The notes under the pieces were generated by a model that did not search any database, had not been told where the DNA came from, and worked only from the letters and a program-made list of their open reading frames with translations. Source: Methanomicrobia archaeon (GTDB lineage Archaea; Methanobacteriota_B; Thermococci; Methanofastidiosales; NM3). From it: DNA of 64,000 bases. Both the position numbers and the translations under genes were made by a program. Location: positions 62,001-126,000 of the forward strand of contig JAUVXU010000002.1 in NCBI GenBank assembly GCA_030603445.1, written 5' to 3'. Below, one piece after another: positions 27,013 to 35,753 of this stretch. Each line of letters opens with the position of its first letter. Position 1 is the first letter of the stretch.

Positions 27013-27276
27013 CTATATCGGTTTTTCCTCTACACGACGCTTCATCTCTTGTATTTCCTCAACAAGATTTTCATCCTCATAGAATCTATGGATAAGAACA
27101 CCCAATTTTTCAATAGCAATGACATCTTCTTCACCATATATTGGAACATAGAGTTTTATTGATTCTTTCGTTGGATTCCCAACAATGACATCTCTATATC
27201 CGAGATTGGCCTGATTCTCTATGATGTACCCTCCAAGATTCATGACGTGTTTTGGAAATAATATATATTTAGGCAT
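27013..27276 (-). CDS. ehbP: Energy-converting hydrogenase B subunit P (EhbP-like)
   Basis: An 87-residue soluble protein starting MPKYILFPKHVMNLGGYI, with a helical, charged C-terminus (VEEIQEMKRRVEEKPI). The call rests mainly on position: it directly follows the NuoH-like subunit, where EhbP is encoded in methanogen Ehb operons, and it has a similar size. The ATG at 27276 has AAGGAGAATGAG just upstream; the frame runs nine codons further into the previous gene, which is unlikely to be used. Probably a peripheral subunit. No cysteine cluster or catalytic motif is seen. Confidence 0.6.
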   Translation of the reverse strand: MPKYILFPKHVMNLGGYIIENQANLGYRDVIVGNPTKESIKLYVPIYGEEDVIAIEKLGVLIHRFYEDENLVEEIQEMKRRVEEKPI

Positions 27277-27289
27277 ATTCTCATTCTCC

Positions 27290-28309
27290 TTATAATATTG
27301 CAAATATTATCCCAACAATACCCAAAGCAGTAAAACCAAGGGATAGGGGATATATTTGTTTGAATGTCAACACAGGTGTGAATGCTGAAACCACAGCTGC
27401 GGCCACTGGTAGAATCATGGCTAATAAAACGTGAGGTATAAGCGCCCAACCTAACACAGGAGGGATACCAAAGTAGAGCGTGACAAATACGCTTGACATG
27501 ACAAACATTGTAGCTTCTCTCATCAGGTAATAACTTGCTCTAGCCCATGCAGCATATTCAAGTGTGGGGCCTTCAATAACATCTGCCTTTGTATGCATTA
27601 TTGAGAAAGGATATTCATTTAATATCACAAGATAACCAATGAAGTATGAAATTGCCCCTAATACACCAGGAATACTCCATAGCAGTGGTTTAAGGCTAAA
27701 GATATCAGATATAGCAAATGAAGTTGTATTAAAACCTTGGTATACTGCTACTCCAACAATACTAATTGTTCCGGTTACCACAGCAGGCACAAAGAGTCCT
27801 ATATATAGTGGGAACGAACCAATAGATATCAATTTAAAAGTTCTTATGGCAGATACTTGCTCAAAAAAACGACGTGCGTTCCCCTTTAGGATTGCTCCTT
27901 TTACCTGATCTGGGTACGGCATGCGAACAGACATTATGGATCTTGACAAATTACCCATAAATATGTAGAGCATCTCCTCCACCTTCATAAGCCCGGCTAC
28001 TGCAACTAACGTTGTTAGGCCTAATACATCAACCCATGCCGGAGTTGTTAGCAGAATTATAAAAAACATCAGGAATAATCCTATCAACGGAAGTGAATGG
28101 TATAATCGTGGAAAAGGCGATACAGGCTCAATACGTTCTTTGTAAATGAATTTTAACACAGCCCAAAAGCCAGGCGTAAGGATTGGAGGACCTATACGCA
28201 GTTGGATGCGTGCCTGTATTTTTCTCATTATTCCAGGTATCCATGTCGAGACGATAAAAGCTACAACTGGGATAAAAATTGTTGTCAAAACGAACTCTTT
28301 TGCTTCCAT
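27290..28309 (-). CDS. ehbO: Ehb subunit O, NuoH-like membrane subunit
   Basis: A 339-residue membrane protein homologous to Nqo8/NuoH, which in complex I joins the electron-transfer arm to the ion-pumping arm. About eight helices are visible, and the loop RIGPPILTPGFWAVLKFIYK corresponds to the conserved RxGP segment near the quinone cavity of NuoH. The segment MRMPYPDQ-like plus the acidic VIEGPTLEYA loop match the charged channel region. It starts one base before the EhbN stop region, showing tight coupling in the operon. Confidence 0.9.
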   Translation of the reverse strand: MEAKEFVLTTIFIPVVAFIVSTWIPGIMRKIQARIQLRIGPPILTPGFWAVLKFIYKERIEPVSPFPRLYHSLPLIGLFLMFFIILLTTPAWVDVLGLTTLVAVAGLMKVEEMLYIFMGNLSRSIMSVRMPYPDQVKGAILKGNARRFFEQVSAIRTFKLISIGSFPLYIGLFVPAVVTGTISIVGVAVYQGFNTTSFAISDIFSLKPLLWSIPGVLGAISYFIGYLVILNEYPFSIMHTKADVIEGPTLEYAAWARASYYLMREATMFVMSSVFVTLYFGIPPVLGWALIPHVLLAMILPVAAAVVSAFTPVLTFKQIYPLSLGFTALGIVGIIFAIL

Positions 28310-29500
28310 TTATATTTTCCTCCTGGCCAATCGTCTTATATCCTCTGGTTCTAATATGTATTCCTTGTCTTTGTTCTCGTCTACTACCGTTACCCTGTTG
28401 GTGCATGTCAAGCACGGATCACATGAGACTATTGTTATAGTTGCATCAGTAAGATGATCACCGATGCATGATACTTCCATTGCAGAAAGGGAGGACATTG
28501 AAGGTGTTCTGTTGATATAACTCTGTATCCTTCCTAAATCGTCAAGAGAACATGAATCGTATATTTCGCCTCGGGCAGCCTCATTATAGGATGTAGAATA
28601 ACCCATCCTACCTAGCTCATAACCAACATTTATTGGTTCTTCGTCGGGGAGTGTTTCTAGTGCTTGTTTTATTATCTTTATAGACTCGAGGCATTCGAAC
28701 AGTCGGCAAGCAACACGGTCAAGAACGGTTCCGCCTTCGCGCACTATTACTTCAAAGTCAAAGTTATCTTTATATTCTGGTACTTTAATTCTCCAATCAA
28801 AATTAACTCCAGACGCACGCATGTTGGGCCCAAGTGCGCCGTATTTTATCGCATCCTCTTTGCTTAGGTAACCTATGTCCTTGATACGAGATACTATAAG
28901 CGTATCGTTTATGACCCTGTTGCCAAAAGCCTTTAGTTCTTCGTCAAGACTTTTAAGCATCGCGAGTAATGTTTGTTTCTTGTCCTTGTCTATGTCACAG
29001 CGCGGCCTTATCCCCCCAATCACCGGTATGGTGTAGTGCACTCTGTTACCTGAGAGGAAAAAAAGCATGTTTTGGACAGGTTCTCGAAACATGAAGCATC
29101 GCATAGAGAACGTTTCATGTCCGAGTATCTCGAATGCATGTCCAAGATATAATAAGTGAGAATGTAATCTCTCCATTTCATTGCCTATGACGCGTATATG
29201 GTGGGCACGTTGAGGAACTTCTATTCCAAGCCCCCTCTCAACCATTCGCGTTCCATTCCATATGTGGATATGGGAGCAGATGCCACAAATCCTTTCAGTT
29301 AAGATAAGGCCTTTTTGTACAGGCATTCCTTCCATCATGCGCTCAATACCGCGATGTGCTGTATCGTATGTTATCTCTGCATCTACGACCACCTCATCGT
29401 CGACAAAAAGCCTTATTCTAAATGGTTCCAAAAGTGCAGAATGCACCATCCCAAGAGGCACTTCAACCTCAGCTCTGTCTTTCCTATCAACATCTGCCAT
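28310..29500 (-). CDS. ehbN: Ehb subunit N, [NiFe]-hydrogenase large subunit
   Basis: Carries the Ni-Fe active site. The N-terminal pair is in RICGICSHIH (C72, C75) and the C-terminal pair in DPCLTC (C363, C366), so all four metal ligands are present and the enzyme should handle H2, unlike MBX or complex I relatives that lost them. After DPCLTCTNR come 27 more residues (VTVVDENKDKEYILEPEDIR and beyond), a candidate extension removed during maturation or retained. Its neighbours are the small subunit upstream and NuoH-like subunit downstream. Confidence 0.94.
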   Translation of the reverse strand: MADVDRKDRAEVEVPLGMVHSALLEPFRIRLFVDDEVVVDAEITYDTAHRGIERMMEGMPVQKGLILTERICGICSHIHIWNGTRMVERGLGIEVPQRAHHIRVIGNEMERLHSHLLYLGHAFEILGHETFSMRCFMFREPVQNMLFFLSGNRVHYTIPVIGGIRPRCDIDKDKKQTLLAMLKSLDEELKAFGNRVINDTLIVSRIKDIGYLSKEDAIKYGALGPNMRASGVNFDWRIKVPEYKDNFDFEVIVREGGTVLDRVACRLFECLESIKIIKQALETLPDEEPINVGYELGRMGYSTSYNEAARGEIYDSCSLDDLGRIQSYINRTPSMSSLSAMEVSCIGDHLTDATITIVSCDPCLTCTNRVTVVDENKDKEYILEPEDIRRLARRKI

Positions 29501-29506
29501 ATTTCT

Positions 29507-29953
29507 TCACCTCTTCTTAGCCAATAATGGGACTACAGAAACCACAGCTTGCAAAACATCTTCAGGCCTGGGTGGGCAGCCGGGAATGTTTGCATCTACA
29601 GGAATTACTTTAGATACTCCACCAACTATCTGGTCTGAGCTCCCTAAATCTCCACCCAAATTAGCATAAGGGCCACCGTTAATAGCACATGACCCAATAG
29701 CAGCTACGAGCTTTGGTTCTGGTATGGCCGCATATATCTCTTTTAATGCAGGTTCCATCTTCTTTGTTACCGGCCCTGTGACAGCAAGAATATCTGCTTC
29801 ACGAGGATTCCATGTAAGTATGACCTTATATTGTTCAATGTCATAGAAGGGCGAAAGCACAGCATTAACAATTTCGATATCACACCCATTGCACCCCCCT
29901 GTGTATACAAGCATAATGTGAATGGCATTTTTTCTTGAAATTTCTTTTAGCAT
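29507..29953 (-). CDS. ehbM: Ehb subunit M, [NiFe]-hydrogenase small subunit
   Basis: A 148-residue NuoB-like subunit that holds the Fe-S cluster next to the Ni-Fe site. The cluster cysteines are in [18 protein letters not shown] and PGCPPRPED, the group 4 pattern with only the proximal cluster. The compact size without a C-terminal ferredoxin extension is typical of membrane-bound energy-converting hydrogenases. It lies between the ferredoxin EhbL and the large subunit EhbN with 2- and 6-base gaps. Confidence 0.94.
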   Translation of the reverse strand: MLKEISRKNAIHIMLVYTGGCNGCDIEIVNAVLSPFYDIEQYKVILTWNPREADILAVTGPVTKKMEPALKEIYAAIPEPKLVAAIGSCAINGGPYANLGGDLGSSDQIVGGVSKVIPVDANIPGCPPRPEDVLQAVVSVVPLLAKKR

Positions 29954-29955
29954 TA

Positions 29956-30444
29956 CTAACCCTCCGTCATTAGTTTCTTGGCTTTTTCGTCAAGCAGTGC
30001 TACTATTGCATCGATCTCTTTTTTGTCCTTCATAACAATGGGTTGCTGCAAAAGTTCTGCTAAGTTTATATCAAAATCCCCCACATGTCGTGGATGTATG
30101 GCTGCAGGCATCCCGTAAAAGGCAAAAATTGGGCAATTGTCATGACACTGGAAACAGTACATGCACTTTAAAGGATTAAAAACAGGATGCTTCTCCTTCA
30201 CATAGCTCTTCGTTATTTTAACTGGTTTTTTAAGAAGCTCCATATCTATTGCATCAACAGGACATATATTTGCACATGCACCACAACCAATGCATGCATC
30301 TTCGTTGACGGTCTTTGGATAGGTTACTTGCCCAGCTAAAATCTTATTTCGCATCTGTATTGAGGTTTTCCTGTCCTTTGCAAAGATTATTCGCCCTATA
30401 TTATCGTAAGCTCCCTTGAGCATAAAAATGAACATGTTCCTCAT
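29956..30444 (-). CDS. ehbL: Ehb subunit L, two-cluster ferredoxin (NuoI-like)
   Basis: A 162-residue protein with two [4Fe-4S] motifs, [16 protein letters not shown] and [15 protein letters not shown], in the arrangement of NuoI/MbhN. It should pass electrons between the hydrogenase small subunit and the polyferredoxin or soluble ferredoxin. The start at 30444 follows AAGGAGGT by six bases and overlaps the ehbK stop by four bases; an upstream in-frame ATG inside ehbK is discarded. Confidence 0.92.
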   Translation of the reverse strand: MRNMFIFMLKGAYDNIGRIIFAKDRKTSIQMRNKILAGQVTYPKTVNEDACIGCGACANICPVDAIDMELLKKPVKITKSYVKEKHPVFNPLKCMYCFQCHDNCPIFAFYGMPAAIHPRHVGDFDINLAELLQQPIVMKDKKEIDAIVALLDEKAKKLMTEG

Positions 30445-31775
30445 TTCCTTACCTCCTTTGTCCTGCCATCGACAACTAAATCGTCCATGTATGTCTTGAC
30501 CTTGACCGCATGGCCGGGACATATGTTGTCACATGCACCACAGAATATGCATTTTTCAATATCCCAAACCATATCATCTGAAATGGCATCTGTTGGACAT
30601 TGGGAGATGCATAGCTTACAGTGCACACATAAATTTGGATTATACTCTACAGAACCATCGGTTATGTACAATACGTCGTATGGTTCGAATGTTATTGCAT
30701 CCATCGGGCATACCATAGAACATACCCCACAAAGATCGCATCTTTCCAGGTCGGCTGAAAAACCATCCTTATCTACATAGATGCATTGTCGCGGGCACAA
30801 CTCCATGCAAAGGCCGCAGTTCACACATCCCTCATTGACATCTCCGGTCCATTTTACTCTCTTGATTGATATTGCATTTTCAGGACATGTTTTTACGCAT
30901 CTTCCGCAAAGTATGCAATGGCCCAAATATAGATCATTGATCTTTCGGCGCATATCGTATGGACAGACCATTAAGCATAAATTACAGTCTGTACAAACGT
31001 CACTTAAGTATCTTATACGTATGCCCTTCCTAATCAAAGCTTCATAATTGCATGAATCGACGCAATTGTTACAATTTACACAGTAGCGGATATGTGCCTC
31101 ATTTTCGCCTGTGTTAATAGTTATCTTGCCATCCTCCATCGAGATAGCATTTACAGGACACTCCCTCACACATTTATAGCAGTTGATGCAGCGCTTATCA
31201 CTTACGTTAGGCAACGTTATGGCTTTTGTAGGGCATATTTCCTCACAGTGCTTGCAATCTGTACATACTCCTTCAGGCGCATCTAAAATCATGGCTTTTG
31301 ATGGGCATACCATCCTGCATTTTCCACAGTTGGTGCACTTTTCCCTATCTATAAATATAGAGGTCTTCATAACCTCCCCTTTCTTCTCGGGGCTTGGTAC
31401 GCGCTCTATATCCTCAAACGTCTTTTCCTTTACATTGTACTCCAAGATGCCAGTAACATCCCTCTTTGCATTGGAGGGGCATATTTGTTGACAAACACCG
31501 CACATTGAACACTCGCCATGTGATTTATTGTCAATAATTTCTATAAATCCAAATGGGCAGTTTTTCTTGCAAATACCGCATCCTGTGCAAAGCTCCATAT
31601 CAACAACATAACCACCATACTGGTTCTTGAAAATTGCCTTTGAAGGGCACACTTCAGCACATTTCCCACAAGTTACACAATTAAATGATTTCTTTTTTGT
31701 TTTAATTATCGCTTTTGTAGGACATTCTTCAATGCATTTCATGCACAATATGCAATCATCTGTTGTATAATACAT
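30441..31775 (-). CDS. ehbK: Ehb subunit K, 14-cluster polyferredoxin
   Basis: A 444-residue protein built of ferredoxin repeats. I count fourteen C-x2-C-x2-C-x3-C motifs, from CILCMKCIEECP near the N-terminus to CIFCGACDNICP near the C-terminus. One, CVNCNNCVDSCN, lacks the usual proline after the fourth Cys. Pairing them gives seven ferredoxin-like modules. Such a wire could carry many electrons between the hydrogenase and cytosolic partners. Its position before the two-cluster ferredoxin and the small and large subunits is that of EhbK in methanogens and is the strongest evidence that this cluster is Ehb rather than Mbh. Confidence 0.95.
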   Translation of the reverse strand: MYYTTDDCILCMKCIEECPTKAIIKTKKKSFNCVTCGKCAEVCPSKAIFKNQYGGYVVDMELCTGCGICKKNCPFGFIEIIDNKSHGECSMCGVCQQICPSNAKRDVTGILEYNVKEKTFEDIERVPSPEKKGEVMKTSIFIDREKCTNCGKCRMVCPSKAMILDAPEGVCTDCKHCEEICPTKAITLPNVSDKRCINCYKCVRECPVNAISMEDGKITINTGENEAHIRYCVNCNNCVDSCNYEALIRKGIRIRYLSDVCTDCNLCLMVCPYDMRRKINDLYLGHCILCGRCVKTCPENAISIKRVKWTGDVNEGCVNCGLCMELCPRQCIYVDKDGFSADLERCDLCGVCSMVCPMDAITFEPYDVLYITDGSVEYNPNLCVHCKLCISQCPTDAISDDMVWDIEKCIFCGACDNICPGHAVKVKTYMDDLVVDGRTKEVRK

Positions 31776-31777
31776 GT

Positions 31778-32026
31778 TTATCGCTCCCTGAATGCTTTTC
31801 CTGTGAAAAGACCAACCATCGCTGCTAAAAATATGCCAGAAACAGGGAGTTCAACAAAAATGTCCCATGTATAATATGGAAAACTTCCCATAAATATATC
31901 AATAAATAATGCAAATCCAAATATTGTGGCATACGTCTTCTTGTTAAAGTATTCCCCTCTTATTGACATGCCAAAAACTATTCCTAATATCAAGGCGATC
32001 ACAATAGTTCCAACAGGATTTATCAT
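31778..32026 (-). CDS. ehbJ: Ehb subunit J, small membrane protein
   Basis: An 82-residue protein with three hydrophobic stretches (VGTIVIALILGIVFGMSI, TYATIFGFALFIDIFMG and VSGIFLAAMVGLFTG). It overlaps the upstream MnhB-like gene by four bases and is followed by the polyferredoxin two bases later. Size and position fit EhbJ; sequence alone would not identify it. Confidence 0.7.
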   Translation of the reverse strand: MINPVGTIVIALILGIVFGMSIRGEYFNKKTYATIFGFALFIDIFMGSFPYYTWDIFVELPVSGIFLAAMVGLFTGKAFRER

Positions 32027-32790
32027 TTCTTTTCAGCCCCCCACAAAACTGTGATAATGGTACAAAAACCACTCAACACCTTGAGTGCTATGCCAATGTT
32101 GAGGTAAGGGATAATACCTGCATTTGTTGAATCAGGATAGCTAAAAAGTCTAGTAGCAGTGTCACCAACACCCAGGTATGGGTAAAGGTCTGCTCCTACA
32201 TTATAAAGGTAATAACCTGAAAGGCCAAGGCCCACGAGGCCTAAACATAAATAGATGAGTGCGCCAACACCTTCTAATGTTTCAAGACTATTGTGTGATA
32301 AATTAAATACATTCTTCTTAAAACCATAAACTACAACTGAAAGGAAAAATGCTGTTGCAATAACAGATCCTCCCTGGAATCCCCCTCCTGGGGTGATGTG
32401 TCCCCCAAGAGTAATTACAACACCAAATGCCACAATTATAAACACTAATGGTGCAGCAAATACCTTCTGTACTATGGTTGAGGGCCGTATAGGTGTGCTA
32501 TCCTTTTCACTTACGTCCCCGCCAAGCACCCCTCTACCAAAGAGAATACCTGTAGTTAACACAGCAGTTATAAGGATGAATGCTTCTCCAAGAGTATCAT
32601 ATCCCCTCCAATCAAACAAGATTACTGTTATCATGTTTGGGGCAATGAGAGGGCCTCTTAAATTGTATATATAACTAACTCCCGGAACTATATCAAAATC
32701 AGTTAATGCCTTAATTATAAAATAGGAAAAAATTCCTACAAATATGGCTGCTATAAGATTTCTCATTTCTTGGGACTGTTGAAACTTCAT
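32023..32790 (-). CDS. Fused Ehb H+I subunit (MbhE-like plus MnhB-like)
   Basis: A 255-residue membrane protein with two recognisable parts. The N-terminal third ends in NMITVILFDWRGYDTLGEAF, the hallmark of MbhE/EhbH-type subunits. The rest carries GHITPGGGFQGGSVIATAF, the signature of the antiporter subunit MnhB. In the Mbh and Ehb operons I know these are usually separate genes; here one reading frame covers both, with the variable linker GGDVSEKDSTPIRPSTIVQK. It should sit in the ion-translocating membrane arm. Upstream is EhbG, downstream EhbJ. Confidence 0.85.
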   Translation of the reverse strand: MKFQQSQEMRNLIAAIFVGIFSYFIIKALTDFDIVPGVSYIYNLRGPLIAPNMITVILFDWRGYDTLGEAFILITAVLTTGILFGRGVLGGDVSEKDSTPIRPSTIVQKVFAAPLVFIIVAFGVVITLGGHITPGGGFQGGSVIATAFFLSVVVYGFKKNVFNLSHNSLETLEGVGALIYLCLGLVGLGLSGYYLYNVGADLYPYLGVGDTATRLFSYPDSTNAGIIPYLNIGIALKVLSGFCTIITVLWGAEKK

Positions 32791-32801
32791 GATAATACCC
32801 C

Positions 32802-33116
32802 CTATATGCCCCCTAACATTATGAACATGACAATCCCCATGACAATTGCAACATAAAATGCTGCAATGTTATAATGGTCAGTATTTTCCTTTGATACTTT
32901 TACCACAAATGGTGCAGAAAACACTACTGCAACAATAAAAAGAAGCGCCAGCACAATTGCAATTGTATCATTTACTCCTCTTAGCAACGCAATAAGAACC
33001 AGGGGGAAGAATGCCAATAATATAAATTCCGCGGAAAGCCCGCTACCGATCTGCGTACCTCCTAGTGCCTTGAACTTTTCATGCAAATAATCGTACAAAT
33101 TGTCCATCTTTACCAC
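32802..33116 (-). CDS. ehbG: Ehb subunit G, small membrane protein
   Basis: A 104-residue protein with an amphipathic N-terminus (MVKMDNLYDYLHEKFKALGG) and three hydrophobic helices. It overlaps the MnhD-like gene by seven bases and precedes the fused H/I gene. The size, topology and place match EhbG and the equivalent MbhI-type subunit. No motif gives further detail. Confidence 0.75.
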   Translation of the reverse strand: MVKMDNLYDYLHEKFKALGGTQIGSGLSAEFILLAFFPLVLIALLRGVNDTIAIVLALLFIVAVVFSAPFVVKVSKENTDHYNIAAFYVAIVMGIVMFIMLGGI

Positions 33117-34591
33117 CCCACCAGAATCTTTAAAGCCACACTATACGCCCTATCATAAAATGGCATTGGAAACAGCCCGATCCCCACACATGCGATGACT
33201 AGTATAATAAGGGTCACATATGTTACAGTTGGCAGTCCATTATAAATGTGGACTTTACCAAGAGCGATCTTTGTTGTATTTTCCTTAAGAAAAGTAAGAT
33301 AAAATCCTTTCATTAGAGCCACAAAAGTTAGTATGGTCCCAAGTATTACCAGAACGCCAAGTTCAGGGTGCCCTGCCTGTATTGTGGCATCTATAATCCT
33401 AAACTCGCTTTGATATGCATTAAATGGGGGAACACCAGAAACTATTAGGATGCCTATTATCTGAATAAAAGCAAGTTTTGGTGCTTGTACTAACAAGCCC
33501 CCGAGCCTCTTGAATTCTGTAGTTTTTGCCCTTTCGTAGATAAAGTACACCGTGATAAAGAGCAGTGACATAGCAATAGCATCATTTATGGCATGGAATA
33601 TACCTGCAGCAATTCCAAGCCTAGTGCCAAGCCCAATACCAATTCCAACAAGCCCTGCCTGAGATACTGCAGTAAATGCAAGCAGCCTGCGAAAATCAGT
33701 TTGTAATAAAGCCATGACAGATCCAATTATCAAAGTACCCACCGAAAGTCCAAGCATGACTGCCGTCATGTTAGAGTAACCACCAAACAAACGCAATAGT
33801 ACGATTGCCAATGCCACTAGAACAATTTTTGTCTGTGTCTGTAACAATGCAGCGATGTCTGGCTTGGCGGCGCTATACATGTTAGATTTTATGGTGTGAA
33901 ATGGGAATAAACCAGATTCAAACAGCCACCCAATAACTATCAGGCCAACAGCAGTCAGAACAATCGGGTTTGTCATATTGCCTGAAAGCGAATTGTGCAG
34001 GTCAGATATGTTAAGAACGCCAAATGTGCCCAACAAGAGGGCAATTCCAAGAAGGATCGATGCACCAGCAACTCCTCCAAATACAAGATACTTGAAAGCA
34101 GCTTTGTAACCACTAACCCCACCTACCGCTATCACAATGGCAGCCTGGGCAATGGTCATTATCTCAAGGAATACGAACATATTGAAGATATCGTTTGCCA
34201 TGACCACGGCACTTACAGCAGCTATACTAAGCATTATCATGGACAAATATACTCCAGAAACCTTCTTTTCATTGGATATATGGGAAAGCACCGCAAATGT
34301 GGCAATCGCTGCAAGCAAAAAGACAAGTGCTTTTTGCAAAAATGCAAAGTTGTACTCTATGGCAAGGTTGACCTCAGAAAGTGATATCTTTAGTTGAGGA
34401 AGCGTATCGACCACAGGATGTGCCCCAAACAAATGATTGCCATATGAGGCAAATATGGGCACTACCAACACCACTAGCATGGCCAATATGCCATAAGCTC
34501 TTACAACCTTATCTTTCCCATGCATAAGATTAAGTAAAATTGCAGAGATAAGTGGAAAAATCACCATAAGAGGTATGAGTTCAGAATTCAT
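33110..34591 (-). CDS. ehbF: Ehb subunit F, MnhD/NuoN-like ion pump subunit
   Basis: A 493-residue protein with about fourteen helices, homologous to the antiporter subunits of complex I and Mrp. The conserved acidic helix is visible in NDIFNMFVFLEIMTIAQAA, and the central lysine-bearing helix around LFPFHTIKSNMYSAAKPDIA and LLQTQTKIVLVALA. These residues form the proton or sodium path. It is the only large antiporter-type subunit in the cluster, so the complex should have one main ion channel besides the small MnhC/NuoK-like unit encoded just before it. Confidence 0.93.
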   Translation of the reverse strand: MNSELIPLMVIFPLISAILLNLMHGKDKVVRAYGILAMLVVLVVPIFASYGNHLFGAHPVVDTLPQLKISLSEVNLAIEYNFAFLQKALVFLLAAIATFAVLSHISNEKKVSGVYLSMIMLSIAAVSAVVMANDIFNMFVFLEIMTIAQAAIVIAVGGVSGYKAAFKYLVFGGVAGASILLGIALLLGTFGVLNISDLHNSLSGNMTNPIVLTAVGLIVIGWLFESGLFPFHTIKSNMYSAAKPDIAALLQTQTKIVLVALAIVLLRLFGGYSNMTAVMLGLSVGTLIIGSVMALLQTDFRRLLAFTAVSQAGLVGIGIGLGTRLGIAAGIFHAINDAIAMSLLFITVYFIYERAKTTEFKRLGGLLVQAPKLAFIQIIGILIVSGVPPFNAYQSEFRIIDATIQAGHPELGVLVILGTILTFVALMKGFYLTFLKENTTKIALGKVHIYNGLPTVTYVTLIILVIACVGIGLFPMPFYDRAYSVALKILVGW

Positions 34592-34980
34592 ATCTTTTCC
34601 TCCTTGAATATCTCATGAACAGAAAGCGAGTTATAATGTTGATACAGTTTGATAGTTATTCCAAGAAGAACGGCCAGTGTCGATGCCCCTATGACGATAT
34701 TTGTCAATACGAGTGCAAAAGGCAAAGAGTATGATGCCTGGTCTGCAAACTCTTGAAAAATACCTGGCGACTGATTATAAAGCTTTTCAGAGATTATGGG
34801 GACTATACCGCCTGGTTTGAAACCTTCTGTGATTAACACAAGATTTACGCCGTCCCCTATGAGCATTACGCCAATGATTTTCTTTATTATGTTGTCCATA
34901 AAAATAATGGCATAAATACCTATTATCATTAGGAGAGCGGCGGTCACAAACGACCAAAATTGAACTTCTGAGCCGTTCAT
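34588..34980 (-). CDS. ehbE: Ehb subunit E, MnhC/NuoK-like membrane subunit
   Basis: A 130-residue protein with three membrane helices. The glycine-rich IIGVMLIGDGVNLVLI helix with its acidic residue and the last helix ALVLTNIVIGASTLAVLLGI match MnhC/NuoK, small ion-channel subunits of the membrane arm. Overlaps both neighbours by four bases, so translation is coupled with EhbD and EhbF. An external loop of about 30 residues is longer than in NuoK. Confidence 0.88.
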   Translation of the reverse strand: MNGSEVQFWSFVTAALLMIIGIYAIIFMDNIIKKIIGVMLIGDGVNLVLITEGFKPGGIVPIISEKLYNQSPGIFQEFADQASYSLPFALVLTNIVIGASTLAVLLGITIKLYQHYNSLSVHEIFKEEKI

Positions 34981-35213
34981 TCCTGTGACCTCCTTGTCTT
35001 AAATACCGTAACAGCTATGAGCCCCGGTAAAAGAGCAGATCCAAGTATTGCCTGTGTAACAGCAACATCGGCGGCCAACAGTCGCTGGTACAACAATGCA
35101 AGCCCCAATCCTTGGAATCCTATTATGATAACGGTTCGCATTAAGTCCTTTTGTACAAGAGCAAGTAATGTGCTAGCAACTATAACAAACATAAGTACAA
35201 ATTCAATAATCAT
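34977..35213 (-). CDS. ehbD: Ehb subunit D, DUF4040/MbhD-like
   Basis: A 78-residue protein with three helices; the sequence LMRTVIIIGFQGLGLALLYQ and the AADVAVTQAILGSALLPGLI block are the DUF4040 signature, equivalent to the N-terminal helices of MnhA/MnhB modules. The ATG at 35213 follows GGAGGTG by six bases, giving MIIEFVLMFVIV; upstream in-frame ATGs inside ehbC were not chosen. It overlaps ehbC by 11 bases. Confidence 0.87.
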   Translation of the reverse strand: MIIEFVLMFVIVASTLLALVQKDLMRTVIIIGFQGLGLALLYQRLLAADVAVTQAILGSALLPGLIAVTVFKTRRSQE

Positions 35214-35487
35214 CTCCGGCACCTCCATCATAATGGGATTTAGCAATAGAATGGACCGCTACAGGTGTGAGTATAAAATACAACACTGCAACAAGAGCTA
35301 TTATTGGTTTTCCTAAAAAGACTAACAAAAGGATGCATGCTGCATCTACCACGCCAAGTATGTGTAATCGGGCATAAAGCATATGAGGAATCTTTTGGAA
35401 ACGAAGCAGGGCAAATGATGCAACAAGTAGAAGTGCGCCAGAAACAAAAAAAATGATTGCAGTTATAATTGTAATATCTGTGTTCAT
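35203..35487 (-). CDS. ehbC: Ehb subunit C, MnhG-like
   Basis: A 94-residue, three-helix protein of the MnhG/PhaG family. The motif FQKIPHMLYARLHILGVVDA is the conserved cytosolic loop and helix of MnhG. It belongs to the Mrp-like part of the membrane arm thought to move sodium or protons. It overlaps EhbB by four bases and EhbD by 11. Confidence 0.9.
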   Translation of the reverse strand: MNTDITIITAIIFFVSGALLLVASFALLRFQKIPHMLYARLHILGVVDAACILLLVFLGKPIIALVAVLYFILTPVAVHSIAKSHYDGGAGDDY

Positions 35488-35753
35488 TGCACCCCTCCTC
35501 TTGGAAGCATTTTTGAAATTATTATCGTGCCGACCGGACCAAGTACCAAAAGGTAGAGGGCAATATCAGTAGAAAAACTGATAGGTGTTACCTCTCCAAT
35601 GATAATAAGTCCTGTAGCAGTGGCTATCGTTGCCCCAGAAAGTCCGGCAAGAGCTGTAGGCGCCCCCCTCCTAGCAGCTACACGAAGGCTTGCAAGGATT
35701 GTTATGCTCAATGATAACAAAATGAAATAGATACTAATCTCATAAATACTCAC
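35484..35753 (-). CDS. ehbB: Ehb subunit B, MnhF-like
   Basis: An 89-residue membrane protein with three helices. The first, ISIYFILLSLSITILASLRV, is followed by the R-rich loop AARRGAPTALAGL and a helix with LYLLVLGPVGTIIISKML, a pattern seen in MnhF/PhaF subunits. Four-base overlaps on both sides place it firmly within the operon. Confidence 0.85.
   Translation of the reverse strand: MSIYEISIYFILLSLSITILASLRVAARRGAPTALAGLSGATIATATGLIIIGEVTPISFSTDIALYLLVLGPVGTIIISKMLPRGGVQ

Noticed and set aside
30441-31775. Regular repeats that could suggest an array
   Set aside because: They are the Cys motifs of the polyferredoxin; spacing varies, the DNA copies differ, and there are no spacers. No CRISPR array was found.
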